From positions 1 to 64,000 of the forward strand of contig NZ_JALJRB010000018.1 in assembly GCF_022968795.1 (NCBI RefSeq): 64,000 nt of DNA, read 5' to 3'. This document shows positions 8,658-17,658 of the stretch, in pieces. The first letter of the stretch is position 1, and every line of letters starts with the position of its first letter. The translations under genes and the position numbers were made by a program. The DNA comes from Desulfatitalea alkaliphila. Lineage in GTDB: Bacteria > Desulfobacterota > Desulfobacteria > Desulfobacterales > Desulfosarcinaceae. The notes under the pieces are model-generated. The model searched no databases. It was not told the origin of the DNA and saw nothing but the letters and a program-made list of their open reading frames with translations.

Positions 8658-9824
8658 TCACGGGCGGATCAACTCCGCGATATCCCGCACCGCCAACCGA
8701 TCTTCCAATCCTTCCACCTTGACCGCATCTTCGAGCATGGTCAGACAGTTGGGGCAGGCCACGGCCAGCACGGCGGCACCGGTGGCGGCGGCTTCGCGGG
8801 CGCGGATGCGGGCCGGGCTGTCCGGGCTGCCGCCCAGCAGGTCGATGACGGCGTTGCCGGCGCCGCCGCCGCAGCACAGGGCGCTTTTCTTGTTGCGCGC
8901 CATTTCCACCAGTTGGACGCCGGGGATCGCCTGGAGCACCTGGCGGGGGGCTTTGTATTCGTTGTGCCAGCGGCCCAGAAAGCAGGGGTCGTGGAAGGTG
9001 ATCTTGGCGGCCTCCGCCCCCGCGGGCTTGATGGCGCCCTTGCGCATTAGTTGCGCCAGCAGCTGGGTGTAGTGCCACACTTCGAACCGGCCGCCGTACT
9101 TTGGATAAATGGCTTTGAAGGCGTTGTAGGCGTGGGGCGAGAAGGTGACGATCTTGCGCACGCCTTTTTTTTGAAAGGTTTGGATGTTCTGCTGGGCCAC
9201 CATTTCCGCCAGGCCGTCTTCGCCCAGCAGCTCCACTTCGTTGCCGTCGTCGGTTTCCTCTTTGCCCAGGACGCCGAAAGAGAGGCCGGCGGCCTGCAAG
9301 GTAAGGGCCAGGGCCCGGGCGGCCTGTTGGGCGCGGCTGTCGTAGGCCCCTTCGCTGCCCACGAAGAGGAGAAATTCCTGATCGTCGTAGGGCGCCACGG
9401 CAAGATCGGCCATCCATTCGCCGCGGCGCTTGGCCGCCAGGCCGTATGGATTGCCGTGCAGTTGCACGTTTTGCAGGTAGGTTTTGACCGGCGTGGGCAG
9501 CAGGCCCAGTTCGACCATTTCGTTTTTGGCGGCCACCACCATCTGAACGATGTCGTCGCTGAAGGAGAGGGGGCACTTCTCGACGCAGTTGTTGCAGGCC
9601 GCGCAGGCGTAGACAATTCGGCCCAGGTGCTCGGACCACTGCAGCTCGCCGTTGACCCAGGCGCGGATGAGCCACAGGCGGCCGCCGGTGGAGTAGCTTT
9701 CCATGCGAAAGCGGGCGTAGGCCGGGCAATTGGTGACGTCGCTCCAGTCACCGGGGAATTTGCAGTAGCCGCAGCGGAAGCAGCGGTGGATGTCGTCTTT
9801 ATACTTGTATTGTGCCAGCGCCAT
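8658..9824 (-). CDS. Fe-S oxidoreductase with CCG domains (GlcF/HdrD-like), third gene of operon
   Basis: A 388-residue cytoplasmic or membrane-associated Fe-S protein. The N-terminus has two cysteine clusters typical of 4Fe-4S ferredoxin domains (CFRCGYCKF, then CAACNNCVEKCP). The C-terminal half holds cysteine-rich CCG-type motifs (HDPCFLGRWHNEY and ALCCGGGAGNA, then ACPNC). Similar proteins accept electrons from a partner flavin dehydrogenase and pass them to the menaquinone pool or to heterodisulfide-reductase-type partners. The start ATG at 9824 overlaps the stop of the upstream FAD gene (TGATG), which indicates translational coupling; GGGAGGTGG precedes it. Confidence 0.88.
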   Translation of the reverse strand: MALAQYKYKDDIHRCFRCGYCKFPGDWSDVTNCPAYARFRMESYSTGGRLWLIRAWVNGELQWSEHLGRIVYACAACNNCVEKCPLSFSDDIVQMVVAAKNEMVELGLLPTPVKTYLQNVQLHGNPYGLAAKRRGEWMADLAVAPYDDQEFLLFVGSEGAYDSRAQQAARALALTLQAAGLSFGVLGKEETDDGNEVELLGEDGLAEMVAQQNIQTFQKKGVRKIVTFSPHAYNAFKAIYPKYGGRFEVWHYTQLLAQLMRKGAIKPAGAEAAKITFHDPCFLGRWHNEYKAPRQVLQAIPGVQLVEMARNKKSALCCGGGAGNAVIDLLGGSPDSPARIRAREAAATGAAVLAVACPNCLTMLEDAVKVEGLEDRLAVRDIAELIRP

Positions 9825-11182
9825 CAGGCCACCTCCCAGTTGCCGGGGTTCATGATGCCGTTGGGATCGAGCATCGTTTTGACTTTTTTCATCATCTGCA
9901 GGGTGTTGGGGTCCATGCGCGACATGAGCAACTGCTGTCCGAAGACGGCCGGTTTCCAGATGGTGCCGCCCAGTTCCATCACCAGGTCGTCGGTTTCGTG
10001 CAGGGCGTCGCGGGCGTGTTGCACCGAGCGGTCGTCGGCACGGTTGAAGGCGTAGGACCAGGAGAACATCATGCCGTGGGCGGCGCCGATCACCCTTCCG
10101 AGCACGGTGTAGGGAATGTCGTGGCGCGTGGAGATTTCCGCTCCCCGCCGGTAGCACTCGGGGTAGGCCGCCACCGGCATGATGGATCCCACATATTCGA
10201 AACCGCCGCCCTTTTTCCAGTCGGCCGACTTGCTGATCTGGGGCCGTTCGCTGGGTTGGGCCACGGCGCCGATGGCGCCCACGCCGTCACGGATATACTT
10301 GCTCAACTTGATATCGAAGATCTGCCGGCGCTTGAACTCCATTTCTTCTTTGGAATCGCCGGTGATGTTGATGCTGATGTGGTGCAGTTCGTTGGCGAAC
10401 GGCGGGATGGCGCTGCTCCAGGCCACCAGGTCTTCGGCCATGCCCACGTGGGTCAACGCGAACAGAACATCGGGGATCAGGGTTTCGTCTTCCACCACGA
10501 AGATGTCCATTTCACGGAACTTCTTGCAGGGAAACAGACGCAACGAGACCTTGGTGATGATGCCGGTGCTGCCGTTCCAACCGAGGAAAAGGCCCAGGTC
10601 GGGCAACGGGTGCAGGGTGTACCAGGCGCAGCCGATGGCGCAGGAGCCGAAGCGGCAGATTTCGCCGGTGGGCAGCACCACCTCCAGGCCGTTGAGCATG
10701 TCGGAGTTGAAGCCGTAGGGGTGGGCCAGATCCCCCTGGCCGTGGATGGCCAGGTTGCCGCCGATGGTGGCCGCCGGCGGCGCGCCCGGTTCCGAGTGCA
10801 TCAAGTGGGGTGCATGCTTGTGCAGGTGGGCGGTCAGCTTGCCGTGGGAGGCGCCGGCCTCGATCACCACGTAGCGGGCCTTTTCATTCAACTCGATGAT
10901 GCGGTCCATGCGCTTGAGGTCCAGCACGATGCCGCCGCGCAGGGGCAGGGCCAGGCCGGCCAGGGTCATGCCGCCGCCCAGGGGCACCACCGCTACCTTC
11001 TCCTGGTTGGCCATCCGGACGATCCGGCTCACCTCCTCGGCGGTGCGGGGGGCGGCCACATATTCGGGAAATTGGGGTGGGGAGGTGCCCAAATCCTTGG
11101 AATAGGTGAACAGCTCTTCGGGGCGGTTGGAAACGTAATCCTCGCCCACGATCTGTGTCAACGCGCTGTATATCTTGTCCAT
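9824..11182 (-). CDS. FAD-linked oxidase / 2-hydroxyacid dehydrogenase (GlcD-like)
   Basis: A 452-residue flavoprotein of the FAD_binding_4 (PCMH-type) family with a C-terminal FAD-oxidase domain. It shows VVPLGGGMTLAG and PPAATIGGNLAIHGQGDLAHPYG in the FAD-binding region, and closes with the family-typical KTMLDPNGIMNPGN. Known relatives oxidise D-lactate, glycolate or other 2-hydroxyacids. Flanking Fe-S genes on the same strand make a three-part dehydrogenase likely. CCAGGAGGTAAGGA precedes the ATG at 11182. The substrate is not determinable from sequence. Confidence 0.88.
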   Translation of the reverse strand: MDKIYSALTQIVGEDYVSNRPEELFTYSKDLGTSPPQFPEYVAAPRTAEEVSRIVRMANQEKVAVVPLGGGMTLAGLALPLRGGIVLDLKRMDRIIELNEKARYVVIEAGASHGKLTAHLHKHAPHLMHSEPGAPPAATIGGNLAIHGQGDLAHPYGFNSDMLNGLEVVLPTGEICRFGSCAIGCAWYTLHPLPDLGLFLGWNGSTGIITKVSLRLFPCKKFREMDIFVVEDETLIPDVLFALTHVGMAEDLVAWSSAIPPFANELHHISINITGDSKEEMEFKRRQIFDIKLSKYIRDGVGAIGAVAQPSERPQISKSADWKKGGGFEYVGSIMPVAAYPECYRRGAEISTRHDIPYTVLGRVIGAAHGMMFSWSYAFNRADDRSVQHARDALHETDDLVMELGGTIWKPAVFGQQLLMSRMDPNTLQMMKKVKTMLDPNGIMNPGNWEVA

Positions 11183-11237
11183 GAAATCCTTACCTCCTGG
11201 GTGAATCCGGGGTTGTTGCAAGGTGCGCCGCGGTTGC

Positions 11238-12278
11238 TCAAGGACTCTTCTCGCCGATGGCCAGCCGGCACAGATCGCTCATGAAAATGGGCATGATGCC
11301 GGCATCGGCCACCGGTTTGCCCAGGGTCTGCATGCAGGCCGGACAGTTGAAGACACACAGCTGGGCGCCGGCCTTTTTCATGTCGTCGATGTTCTTCTGC
11401 TGCAGTTCCAGGCAGAAGCGGCGACTGCCCTCGCGTCTCTGACCCATGATGGTGCTGCCGCAGCACAGGGCGTTTTCATCCACGAATTCACGCTGGACGT
11501 GCTCGACTCCGATCAGGTCGAACAGTTTGTCCACGAAGGGGTGCTTGTCCGGCGAAAGGCGCGAAGAGCACGGGCGCTGATAGGCCACTTTGTAGTTCAG
11601 CGGTTTGATATCGTCTTGCATGGCGCCGAGCCGTTCATACAGATATTCGAACAGGTGTACCGATTTGAAGGGGACATCGATGCCGAAGGCCGGCGCATAG
11701 GAGGCATAGGTGCCGTAGCACTCGTCGTGGAAATGGATCACCTCCCGGGCGCCGTGGGCCGCGATGGTGGCGATGCTTTCTTCGAGCCGCTCGTTGATCA
11801 CCGAGGTGCGCCCGAAGTGCAGGTACATCAATTGGCAAAAGTAGTGAAACATCTTGCGTGAATCGGTGGACATGAGGGTGACATCCTCGAACAGGCGTCC
11901 TTGCACATGCGGGACCAGCATGCTGAACACGCCCATGTTCAAGGCCCGGCCCGCGATGGGTTCGATCTCCGGTTCACCGCGAAAGGGGATCGCCATCTGG
12001 ACGCCCCGCTTGATGAGCGGCGACGGCAGCGGCAGGATGTCCAATTCCTCCTGGCGGGTGACGATCAGGTAGAAGGGGTGGTTGCCCAGGGGGCAATACT
12101 CCTCGCAGGCATAGCAGGTGACACAGTCGTGCAGCACCCGGCTTTCGCGTCCCTGGATCAGTTTCTCCATCTCCGCCTTGGCCGTGGGGATGTCCATCGC
12201 CATGTACTGGCAGCGGGTGAGACAGTCGTGGGTTTCGCAGGCCAGGCACTTGTTTTCGTCAAAACGCAAATTGAACAT
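11238..12278 (-). CDS. Fe-S oxidoreductase with CCG domain (HdrD/GlcF-like), first gene of operon
   Basis: A 346-residue protein opening with cysteine-rich ferredoxin-like motifs (CLACETHDCLTRC and CVTCYACEEYCP) and carrying downstream CCG-type cysteines (HDECYG, ALCCGSTIMG, FNCPACMQTLG). It is the promoter-proximal member of the operon that continues with the FAD protein (55-bp gap) and the second Fe-S protein. The repeated use of CCG proteins on both sides of one flavoprotein suggests an electron relay from a hydroxyacid to a quinone or disulfide acceptor. GCAGGAGGTTGTTC precedes the ATG at 12278. The upstream region 12279-12580 shows no clear promoter. Confidence 0.87.
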   Translation of the reverse strand: MFNLRFDENKCLACETHDCLTRCQYMAMDIPTAKAEMEKLIQGRESRVLHDCVTCYACEEYCPLGNHPFYLIVTRQEELDILPLPSPLIKRGVQMAIPFRGEPEIEPIAGRALNMGVFSMLVPHVQGRLFEDVTLMSTDSRKMFHYFCQLMYLHFGRTSVINERLEESIATIAAHGAREVIHFHDECYGTYASYAPAFGIDVPFKSVHLFEYLYERLGAMQDDIKPLNYKVAYQRPCSSRLSPDKHPFVDKLFDLIGVEHVQREFVDENALCCGSTIMGQRREGSRRFCLELQQKNIDDMKKAGAQLCVFNCPACMQTLGKPVADAGIMPIFMSDLCRLAIGEKSP

Positions 12279-12580
12279 GAACAACCTCCTGCATTCTGGG
12301 GCCATTGAGTGGCAGCGCGCGCTGTGCTTTCGGCGGCGCTTTCGGGGGAACGGTGGCGGTCATTGCAGCCTCCGGGTTCCGGGTGGGCGAATATATGACA
12401 ATACCGAACATGATTTGAGGATCACATGTCGGCAGGATACTGCAGAACACCCTAAAAAGCCAGAGGTGTTCAGCGAAAGGGTCAGCGGCACGGAATACAC
12501 GGCCTTGCAAGGACCCTTGCCATGGATGCGTGGGATGGTTTTGGGCAAAGGGCCCGGCATCGATAAGGCGGTAAAACAGT

Positions 12581-14404
12581 TCAACCGGCCAGGGCCCCCA
12601 GGGCGTTGACGGTGGACGGATCCTTGGGTCCGTGACCGATGATCACCAGAAAATCGCTTTCCGTGGTCTCTTGGGGCATGGGGCTGAGGGTGTGACGGCC
12701 GCCCACATATTGAAACAGCATCGGCTGCGGCGCGTTGTTGAAATGCAGTACGCCTTTCATGCGGAAGATGGTGGACGGCAAGCGCTGCACGGTTTGTAAA
12801 AAACCGGCTTGGTCCAGAGGGTGTTGGAGGGCGATGGTTTTGACCCACACATCCTCCTGCTGGTGGCCGGAAGGGTGTTGGGAGGGGAAATGGTCGGCGC
12901 GGGTGGCGCGTGGCTGCTTGACCGGTTGGAGCAGCAAGGCCGGGTTCAGATTGCCGTTGGTGGTGTGAAACACGGGCGCCTGCGGGTTGATTTGTTGTAG
13001 TTGTGCGGTCAGCCTTTCCAACTGGTCTGCGGTGACGAGATCGGCTTTGTTGAGCATGATCAGGTCGGCGGCCCGGACTTGGTCGGTTGCCAGGGGATGG
13101 TGCGCCAGGGTGGCGGCGGCATGTTCGGCGTCCACGATGGTCAGGGTGCAGTCGAAGCGCACGATGGATTCCAGTTCGTCCAGTTCGCCGAGCAGGTTGT
13201 AGGGATTGGCCAGCCCGGTGGTTTCCAGCAAGATGATATCGGGGGTGAAGGCGGCGAGGATGCCGCGCACGGCCCGTTTCAGGTTGCCGGCCAGGCTGCA
13301 GCAGACGCATCCTTCGTCGATTTCGGTGACCGTGTAGTCGAGCAGTTTGCCGTCCAGGCCCACCTCTCCGATTTCGTTCTGGATGACGGCCACGAAGCGG
13401 CTGCGTTGGGTTTGATACTCGATGAAGTGCTGCAAAAAGGTGGTTTTGCCGGCGCCCAGAAAGCCGGTGAGCAGGATCAGCGGCGGCCGCTCGTCCACGC
13501 CCAGTGCGGTTTTGTCGATGGTCGCACTGCCCTGTAGCTGGTGCGCCCGCCACCAGAGACGGTCCTGAACCGACGGGGGAACGGGTTGATCGCCGGTCCA
13601 GCGGCAAACGACACGGCTTTGGTGATCGGTCGGATCGAGTTCCGCGAAGGCGGCTTGTCCGTAGCCCAGCACCAGGGTTTCATGCCGGATTTCATCCGAG
13701 GGCGCCTGGCGCAGCCTGCCGGCGCCGCTGCGGACCAGATGGTGGCCGGGGCGGTGCTGGGCGCCGAAGTAGCTGGGCGCCCGGTCGAGATTGAAGGTGG
13801 TCGAGGCCGCCAGCACATCGAAATAGGCGCAGGCCGCTTCAAAGGCGGGGAAGTCCTGTTCCCAGGTACCGGGCGGCACCAAGGTCACCATTTGTCCCTG
13901 TCGGGGCAGCCGGATGCCCTTTTCGCAAAAAATGCGCAGCCGGGACAGGGCGCCCAGGGTGAGCGCGAGGCCTTGGCCGCTGCGCTGGACGGCAAGGTAC
14001 AGCTTGCCGATGGTGAACAGGTTCGCCCAATCGGGAAAGGCGGCGAAATTGCGTATGCGGCGCAGGTAGTCTTCTTCCTGGGTGGTAGCCGCGGCACGCA
14101 GGGTGCACTTTTCCACCAAGGCTTCGTCGGGGTGGGGGAAATAGAACAGGGCGAACCGGCCGCGCACCCATTGGGGCAGCGGATCCAACCCTTCGAAGCA
14201 GATGCCGAAAACCCCTTCCCAGCGGTCGATTTTGGCGGTCCAGCATTCCGCCGCGGCGGTGGTCTGTTTCAATCCGCGCCAACCGAGAAGGTGGCGCACC
14301 ACGGGCGCGAAATGGGTGCGCACCAGGATGGCGCGCAGCAGTTCCTGGATGGCCGTTTCGGGACGGGCTTGGATGTCGCCGCGGAAAAAGGTTTCCAGTT
14401 GCAT
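12581..14404 (-). CDS. CobW/COG0523 GTPase with long unknown N-terminal domain
   Basis: A 607-residue protein. Residues from about 305 onward form a G3E GTPase of the CobW family: Walker A GFLGAGKT (314-321), the metal-binding CVCC motif (366-369), NKAD (452-455), and a CobW C-terminal domain with a His-rich linker. COG0523 proteins are typically metal-insertion chaperones (Zn, Co, Fe, Ni). The first 300 residues (for example CWTAKIDRWEGVFGICFEG and FALFYFPHPDEALVEKC) match no domain I recognise and are rich in Trp, Cys and His. It is the last gene of the sigma-54 operon, 73 bp after the MBL gene. The ATG at 14404 follows GGGGAGCACG. Confidence 0.85.
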   Translation of the reverse strand: MQLETFFRGDIQARPETAIQELLRAILVRTHFAPVVRHLLGWRGLKQTTAAAECWTAKIDRWEGVFGICFEGLDPLPQWVRGRFALFYFPHPDEALVEKCTLRAAATTQEEDYLRRIRNFAAFPDWANLFTIGKLYLAVQRSGQGLALTLGALSRLRIFCEKGIRLPRQGQMVTLVPPGTWEQDFPAFEAACAYFDVLAASTTFNLDRAPSYFGAQHRPGHHLVRSGAGRLRQAPSDEIRHETLVLGYGQAAFAELDPTDHQSRVVCRWTGDQPVPPSVQDRLWWRAHQLQGSATIDKTALGVDERPPLILLTGFLGAGKTTFLQHFIEYQTQRSRFVAVIQNEIGEVGLDGKLLDYTVTEIDEGCVCCSLAGNLKRAVRGILAAFTPDIILLETTGLANPYNLLGELDELESIVRFDCTLTIVDAEHAAATLAHHPLATDQVRAADLIMLNKADLVTADQLERLTAQLQQINPQAPVFHTTNGNLNPALLLQPVKQPRATRADHFPSQHPSGHQQEDVWVKTIALQHPLDQAGFLQTVQRLPSTIFRMKGVLHFNNAPQPMLFQYVGGRHTLSPMPQETTESDFLVIIGHGPKDPSTVNALGALAG

Positions 14405-14477
14405 GGTCGTGCTCCCCGGTCGGGGAAATTGGCGGCGGTACGGGCCCCGTCTCCCTGCACCGCCGCTGGAAGAAGGC

Positions 14478-15656
14478 TTACACCTCGATACCGAATCCGA
14501 TTTGGTCGCCGTTGCCCAGGTAGACCGTTTCCTTGGACCGGTGGCGGGCCGTGCCTTTGACCACCGGGTAGCCGGCTTCCACGAATTTTTTGGCGCACAG
14601 GATGCCGGTGCAGTGGTTGCAGCCGATCTTCTGGAAGCCGTATTTGCCAAGGGAGAGCACCAGGTCGTCGTACTTGGGATCCCAGTCCTCGAAGGGCGAG
14701 ATGTGCAGCCCGCCGTAAACGCCATACAACTGGTCCTTTTCGTACTGGATCTCCTGGTAGGCGGTTTCGGCGAACTGGATGATGCTCTGGTGGCAGCAGC
14801 CGGTGACGCTCACCAGACCCAGGTCCTTGACATTGAAGTAAAGGGATTGTTCGCCGTAGACCCGGCAGATGATGGGAATGGCGAAGACAAAAGAGGCGAA
14901 GCCGGGCACAACCGGATTGAGCCCCGGTTTGACGGTCACCACTTGGCCCTTGTGCCCCGAATCCTTCAGGAATTTGATCCCTTCCGGGTAAAATCCGTCT
15001 GGAACGTAGGTGGTGATGGTGGGGTCGTACTTGTAGGTGACCGGTATGCCCCAGAAGTGGTCGAAATGTTCGTGGGAGATGAAAAGGGCTTCGATCTCAC
15101 GGTCGCGCAGCATTTGATCGATGCCTTCGCGCTGGAAGCATTCGTCCATCCATTTGAAGGACCAGCCGCTGTCCAAAAGGTATTTGTGTTGCCGCCCCTG
15201 CATGTCCTCCAGTTCGATCAGACAGGCGAAGCCGCCGGCATTTTCCGGATGCATTGAAAGCTTCTCGGTAATGGCCCACGCTTCGTCCAGATCATGGGGC
15301 AGCAGGTGTTTGATTTTGGCGATGCCCTTGTCGTAGCTGCCTTTGCCCAGACCGGTGCCGTCGCCGAAGGGAGGCCAGTTGTAGCTGTACTGGTTGACCA
15401 GCAAGCCGCCGGCGCCCTTGATGTCGCCCATCAAGTCGGCATTGCTGAACCAACTGGTTTCCGAAATGTTGGTGACCTTGATGTTTTTGCATACACCGAT
15501 GTCGGCCATTTTGCGCTCGATCTTCGGCAGGTGGGCCTTGCGCCACGGAGAATAGGAGTAGAGGCCCATGGCCAGTGCCGTGCCGCCCAGGGCGCCCATG
15601 GCCGCACCTCGGAAAAAGTCCCGGCGGCTGATCTTGCCTTTATCGTCGGAAGACAT
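14478..15656 (-). CDS. Tat-exported metallo-beta-lactamase-fold protein (COG1237-like)
   Basis: A 392-residue protein with a twin-arginine signal (SRRDFFRG at 10-17, then a hydrophobic stretch). The MBL metal motif HEHFDH is at 195-200, with later candidate ligands in TGCCHQS and NHCTGILC. The arrangement and the C-terminal HCTG region resemble COG1237, whose named member is a 7,8-dihydropterin-linked aminobenzene 5'-phosphate synthase, but substrates of most members are unknown. Tat export implies that the folded metalloprotein reaches the periplasm. The gene is 18 bp downstream of the polytopic membrane protein and upstream of the CobW protein, a possible metal donor. AGGAGG precedes the ATG. 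Confidence 0.85.
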   Translation of the reverse strand: MSSDDKGKISRRDFFRGAAMGALGGTALAMGLYSYSPWRKAHLPKIERKMADIGVCKNIKVTNISETSWFSNADLMGDIKGAGGLLVNQYSYNWPPFGDGTGLGKGSYDKGIAKIKHLLPHDLDEAWAITEKLSMHPENAGGFACLIELEDMQGRQHKYLLDSGWSFKWMDECFQREGIDQMLRDREIEALFISHEHFDHFWGIPVTYKYDPTITTYVPDGFYPEGIKFLKDSGHKGQVVTVKPGLNPVVPGFASFVFAIPIICRVYGEQSLYFNVKDLGLVSVTGCCHQSIIQFAETAYQEIQYEKDQLYGVYGGLHISPFEDWDPKYDDLVLSLGKYGFQKIGCNHCTGILCAKKFVEAGYPVVKGTARHRSKETVYLGNGDQIGFGIEV

Positions 15657-15674
15657 ACGCGTTCCTCCTGTTGC

Positions 15675-17087
15675 CTATCGAATAATGGTGATGGTGTCAT
15701 AGACCCATGGCAGAACGCCCACGGCGACGAAGTAGATCAGAATGCCGCAGGCAACCCCGGCGCCGACGCCCCACCCCAGGGAGGGGCTCCAGCGGATCTC
15801 GTCGATTTGGGCCTGCTCGAGGGCCTGTTCTTCGGCCATTTCATCGGCCGTTTTGGGCACCATTTTCCAGGCCGGCCAGTTGTCCATGAACCAGTGGTGC
15901 GCCAGCCAGATGTTGATCAGCCAGATGGTGGGGATCATGGGAAATTGCTGGGGATGGGAGAATCCCTTTTGGGTCCCCAGAAAAACGTGGGAGGTGGCAT
16001 AGTAAAAGATATAGAGCAGCGCCGCCGCCGCGATGGTGATAACCGTGCGCACCAGCACGTTGACCGGCAGACTGAATCGTTTGGGCCAATTGTTGCAGTA
16101 GAAATTGAGGAACAGTGCCGGTACCAGCCAGAAGACCGCCATTTCACCGACATGCAGCCAGCGCCAATCCGGCGCCGCATCCCGCCGCGTGCCGCGAATG
16201 GCGCCGCCCCAGGTCAGCTCCTGGGCGAAATAGAGAAAGAAGTGCAGGGCAAAGGCGATGGCGATGATGCCGAAGAAGGCCACGATGCGCCGCCGCCAAC
16301 CGGTTTTGATCAATTTGAACGGGAACCGCTCCCAGATGGTTTCCACCATCCAGACCGTCACCGTGCAGCACATGATCCAGGAGACATGAAAGTTGCCCGA
16401 CACCGTATCGGCGAAGCGCTCCCAGTAGGGCGGGGCGATGGATGTAAAATATTGCCACGGGTAGTAAAGAATGCCCATGTGGGAATGCATGGTCATGAAG
16501 TAAACCAGGGTGCTCAGAAAAAAGGTCATCACCAGGATGCTGATGCCTTTGCCCGGCTGTTTCATTCCCTGCCAGGGCACCTCCTCGCAAGCCACCACCC
16601 AGGCCGGGCTGAGCCAGGAGGCGATGGCGGCGAACATCAGACACGCCAGGGCGGCGTATTCGATGGCGAAAAATTCGGTGATGCCCGGAAGGCGCATCAG
16701 TTGGTCCGGGTTGAAGTAGGCCAGTCCGAAATTGCCCAACAGGGTCTCGAAAAACCCCTTGATCAGCACATAGAGGATGGCCACCGAGATGAGGGTGAGC
16801 ACCGCTCCCTTGAGCAGCGGATGGCTCTTTTGCAACCAACTGCGCTTGAACGGCCAGTAGTTGAAGATGTAGACCATCCAGATCAGCATGATCAGCCACC
16901 AGCGGGTGTACATGTAGCCCACGTAGGGCGTGTACATGCGCATCCAGCCGCGGGGGTCCTGGAAAATCCACCAGGAGGCGTAAAAAATCGCCAGCGTCAG
17001 CACCAGGGCGACGATGGCCGGAATCGGCTGGGGCCACCGGGGCACCAGTTTCCGTTCTTCCAAATAACCTGCGCCAAAACGCTCCAT
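15675..17087 (-). CDS. Polytopic membrane protein of unknown family
   Basis: A 470-residue protein with about 11 predicted membrane-spanning segments and unusually many Trp, Tyr, Phe and His residues. Histidines recur inside or beside hydrophobic segments (MTMHSHMG, GNFHVSWIMC, RWLHVGEMAVFW, YATSHVFLG, WLAHHWFMDNWP), which would suit binding of haem, metal or quinone; that is inference. I do not recognise the family. It follows the small protein by 91 bp and precedes the Tat-exported MBL protein by 18 bp, so a membrane complex with a periplasmic MBL subunit is plausible. CCAAGGAGG lies directly before the ATG at 17087. Confidence 0.8.
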   Translation of the reverse strand: MERFGAGYLEERKLVPRWPQPIPAIVALVLTLAIFYASWWIFQDPRGWMRMYTPYVGYMYTRWWLIMLIWMVYIFNYWPFKRSWLQKSHPLLKGAVLTLISVAILYVLIKGFFETLLGNFGLAYFNPDQLMRLPGITEFFAIEYAALACLMFAAIASWLSPAWVVACEEVPWQGMKQPGKGISILVMTFFLSTLVYFMTMHSHMGILYYPWQYFTSIAPPYWERFADTVSGNFHVSWIMCCTVTVWMVETIWERFPFKLIKTGWRRRIVAFFGIIAIAFALHFFLYFAQELTWGGAIRGTRRDAAPDWRWLHVGEMAVFWLVPALFLNFYCNNWPKRFSLPVNVLVRTVITIAAAALLYIFYYATSHVFLGTQKGFSHPQQFPMIPTIWLINIWLAHHWFMDNWPAWKMVPKTADEMAEEQALEQAQIDEIRWSPSLGWGVGAGVACGILIYFVAVGVLPWVYDTITIIR

Positions 17088-17178
17088 GGACGGCCTCCTT
17101 GAAAGTTGGGAATCCTGCGGTTGAATCTCTTATCCTCGAACGGGGTCGCTTGAACGGCAAAACAATTGTTGCGCTGAA

Positions 17179-17463
17179 TCAATCTGCATTATCGTGGAGC
17201 GATCCGCCGGAAGAACGGGCGCGCTCCCGAAGCCGGGCGTACAACTGCCGGCGCAATGCCGCGGGGTTCTCGTGGGCGTCTTCGCTGCGTCCTGAAACAT
17301 CGGCCTCCATGGCTACCAGGGACGGGCTCAACTCGGTGAAGGCGAGCATCGCGGGGCCCGACCCATTCACCGATGGCTTTGGTGGTGCTTGGGGGCGGTC
17401 ACCGGTGGCGGCGTGCGCCAGTTTGAGCAGGAGGTGCTGAAAGAACTGTTTGCGGGTCATCAT
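17179..17463 (-). CDS. Small protein, first gene of the sigma-54 operon
   Basis: A 94-residue hypothetical protein beginning MMTRKQFFQHLLLKLAHAATG, a basic amphipathic N-terminus, followed by a Pro-rich and then an Arg-rich, probably disordered, C-terminus. No signal peptide or cysteine cluster is present. Its credibility rests on position: it starts about 48 bp downstream of the predicted transcription start of the -24/-12 promoter and is followed on the same strand by the membrane protein. A weak GGAG precedes the ATG. The second ATG at 17460 could be used instead. Confidence 0.6.
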   Translation of the reverse strand: MMTRKQFFQHLLLKLAHAATGDRPQAPPKPSVNGSGPAMLAFTELSPSLVAMEADVSGRSEDAHENPAALRRQLYARLRERARSSGGSLHDNAD

Positions 17464-17521
17464 GGCGGCGCTCCAGTCCAACAAAGAGGAATGGGAATCG
17501 GCAGTTGCCGGTATATGGTTT

Positions 17522-17537
17522 TGCAACAGGGGTGCCA
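17522..17537 (-). promoter_or_regulatory. Sigma-54 (-24/-12) promoter of the membrane/MBL/CobW operon
   Basis: Read on the minus strand the site is TGGCAC-CCCTG-TTGCA, a full match to the sigma-54 consensus TGGCAC-N5-TTGCW with the required GG-to-GC spacing. The predicted start of transcription is near 17510, about 48 bp before the small gene at 17463. A sigma-54 activator gene lies 0.9 kb away. Confidence 0.85.
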
Positions 17538-17658
17538 GCTCTTGGGGGCGGCCTAACCCACTATGAATTCATCGAAAAGGAGCCGTTGCAGCGCATGCCG
17601 CGGTCCATCGAGGACAAGATCGGGGAAACCGGATGCACCCGCGTAAGGCGCAAAGGGT

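Noticed and set aside
9812-11284. Long plus-strand open frame opposite the FAD dehydrogenase gene
   Set aside because: It is the antisense reading of a clearly conserved flavoprotein and shows no motif of its own.
12504-12523. TGGCAAGGGTCCTTGCA on the minus strand, resembling a sigma-54 promoter before the Fe-S/flavin operon
   Set aside because: The GG-to-GC spacing is one base too long, which sigma-54 does not normally tolerate, and the site is about 230 bp from the gene.
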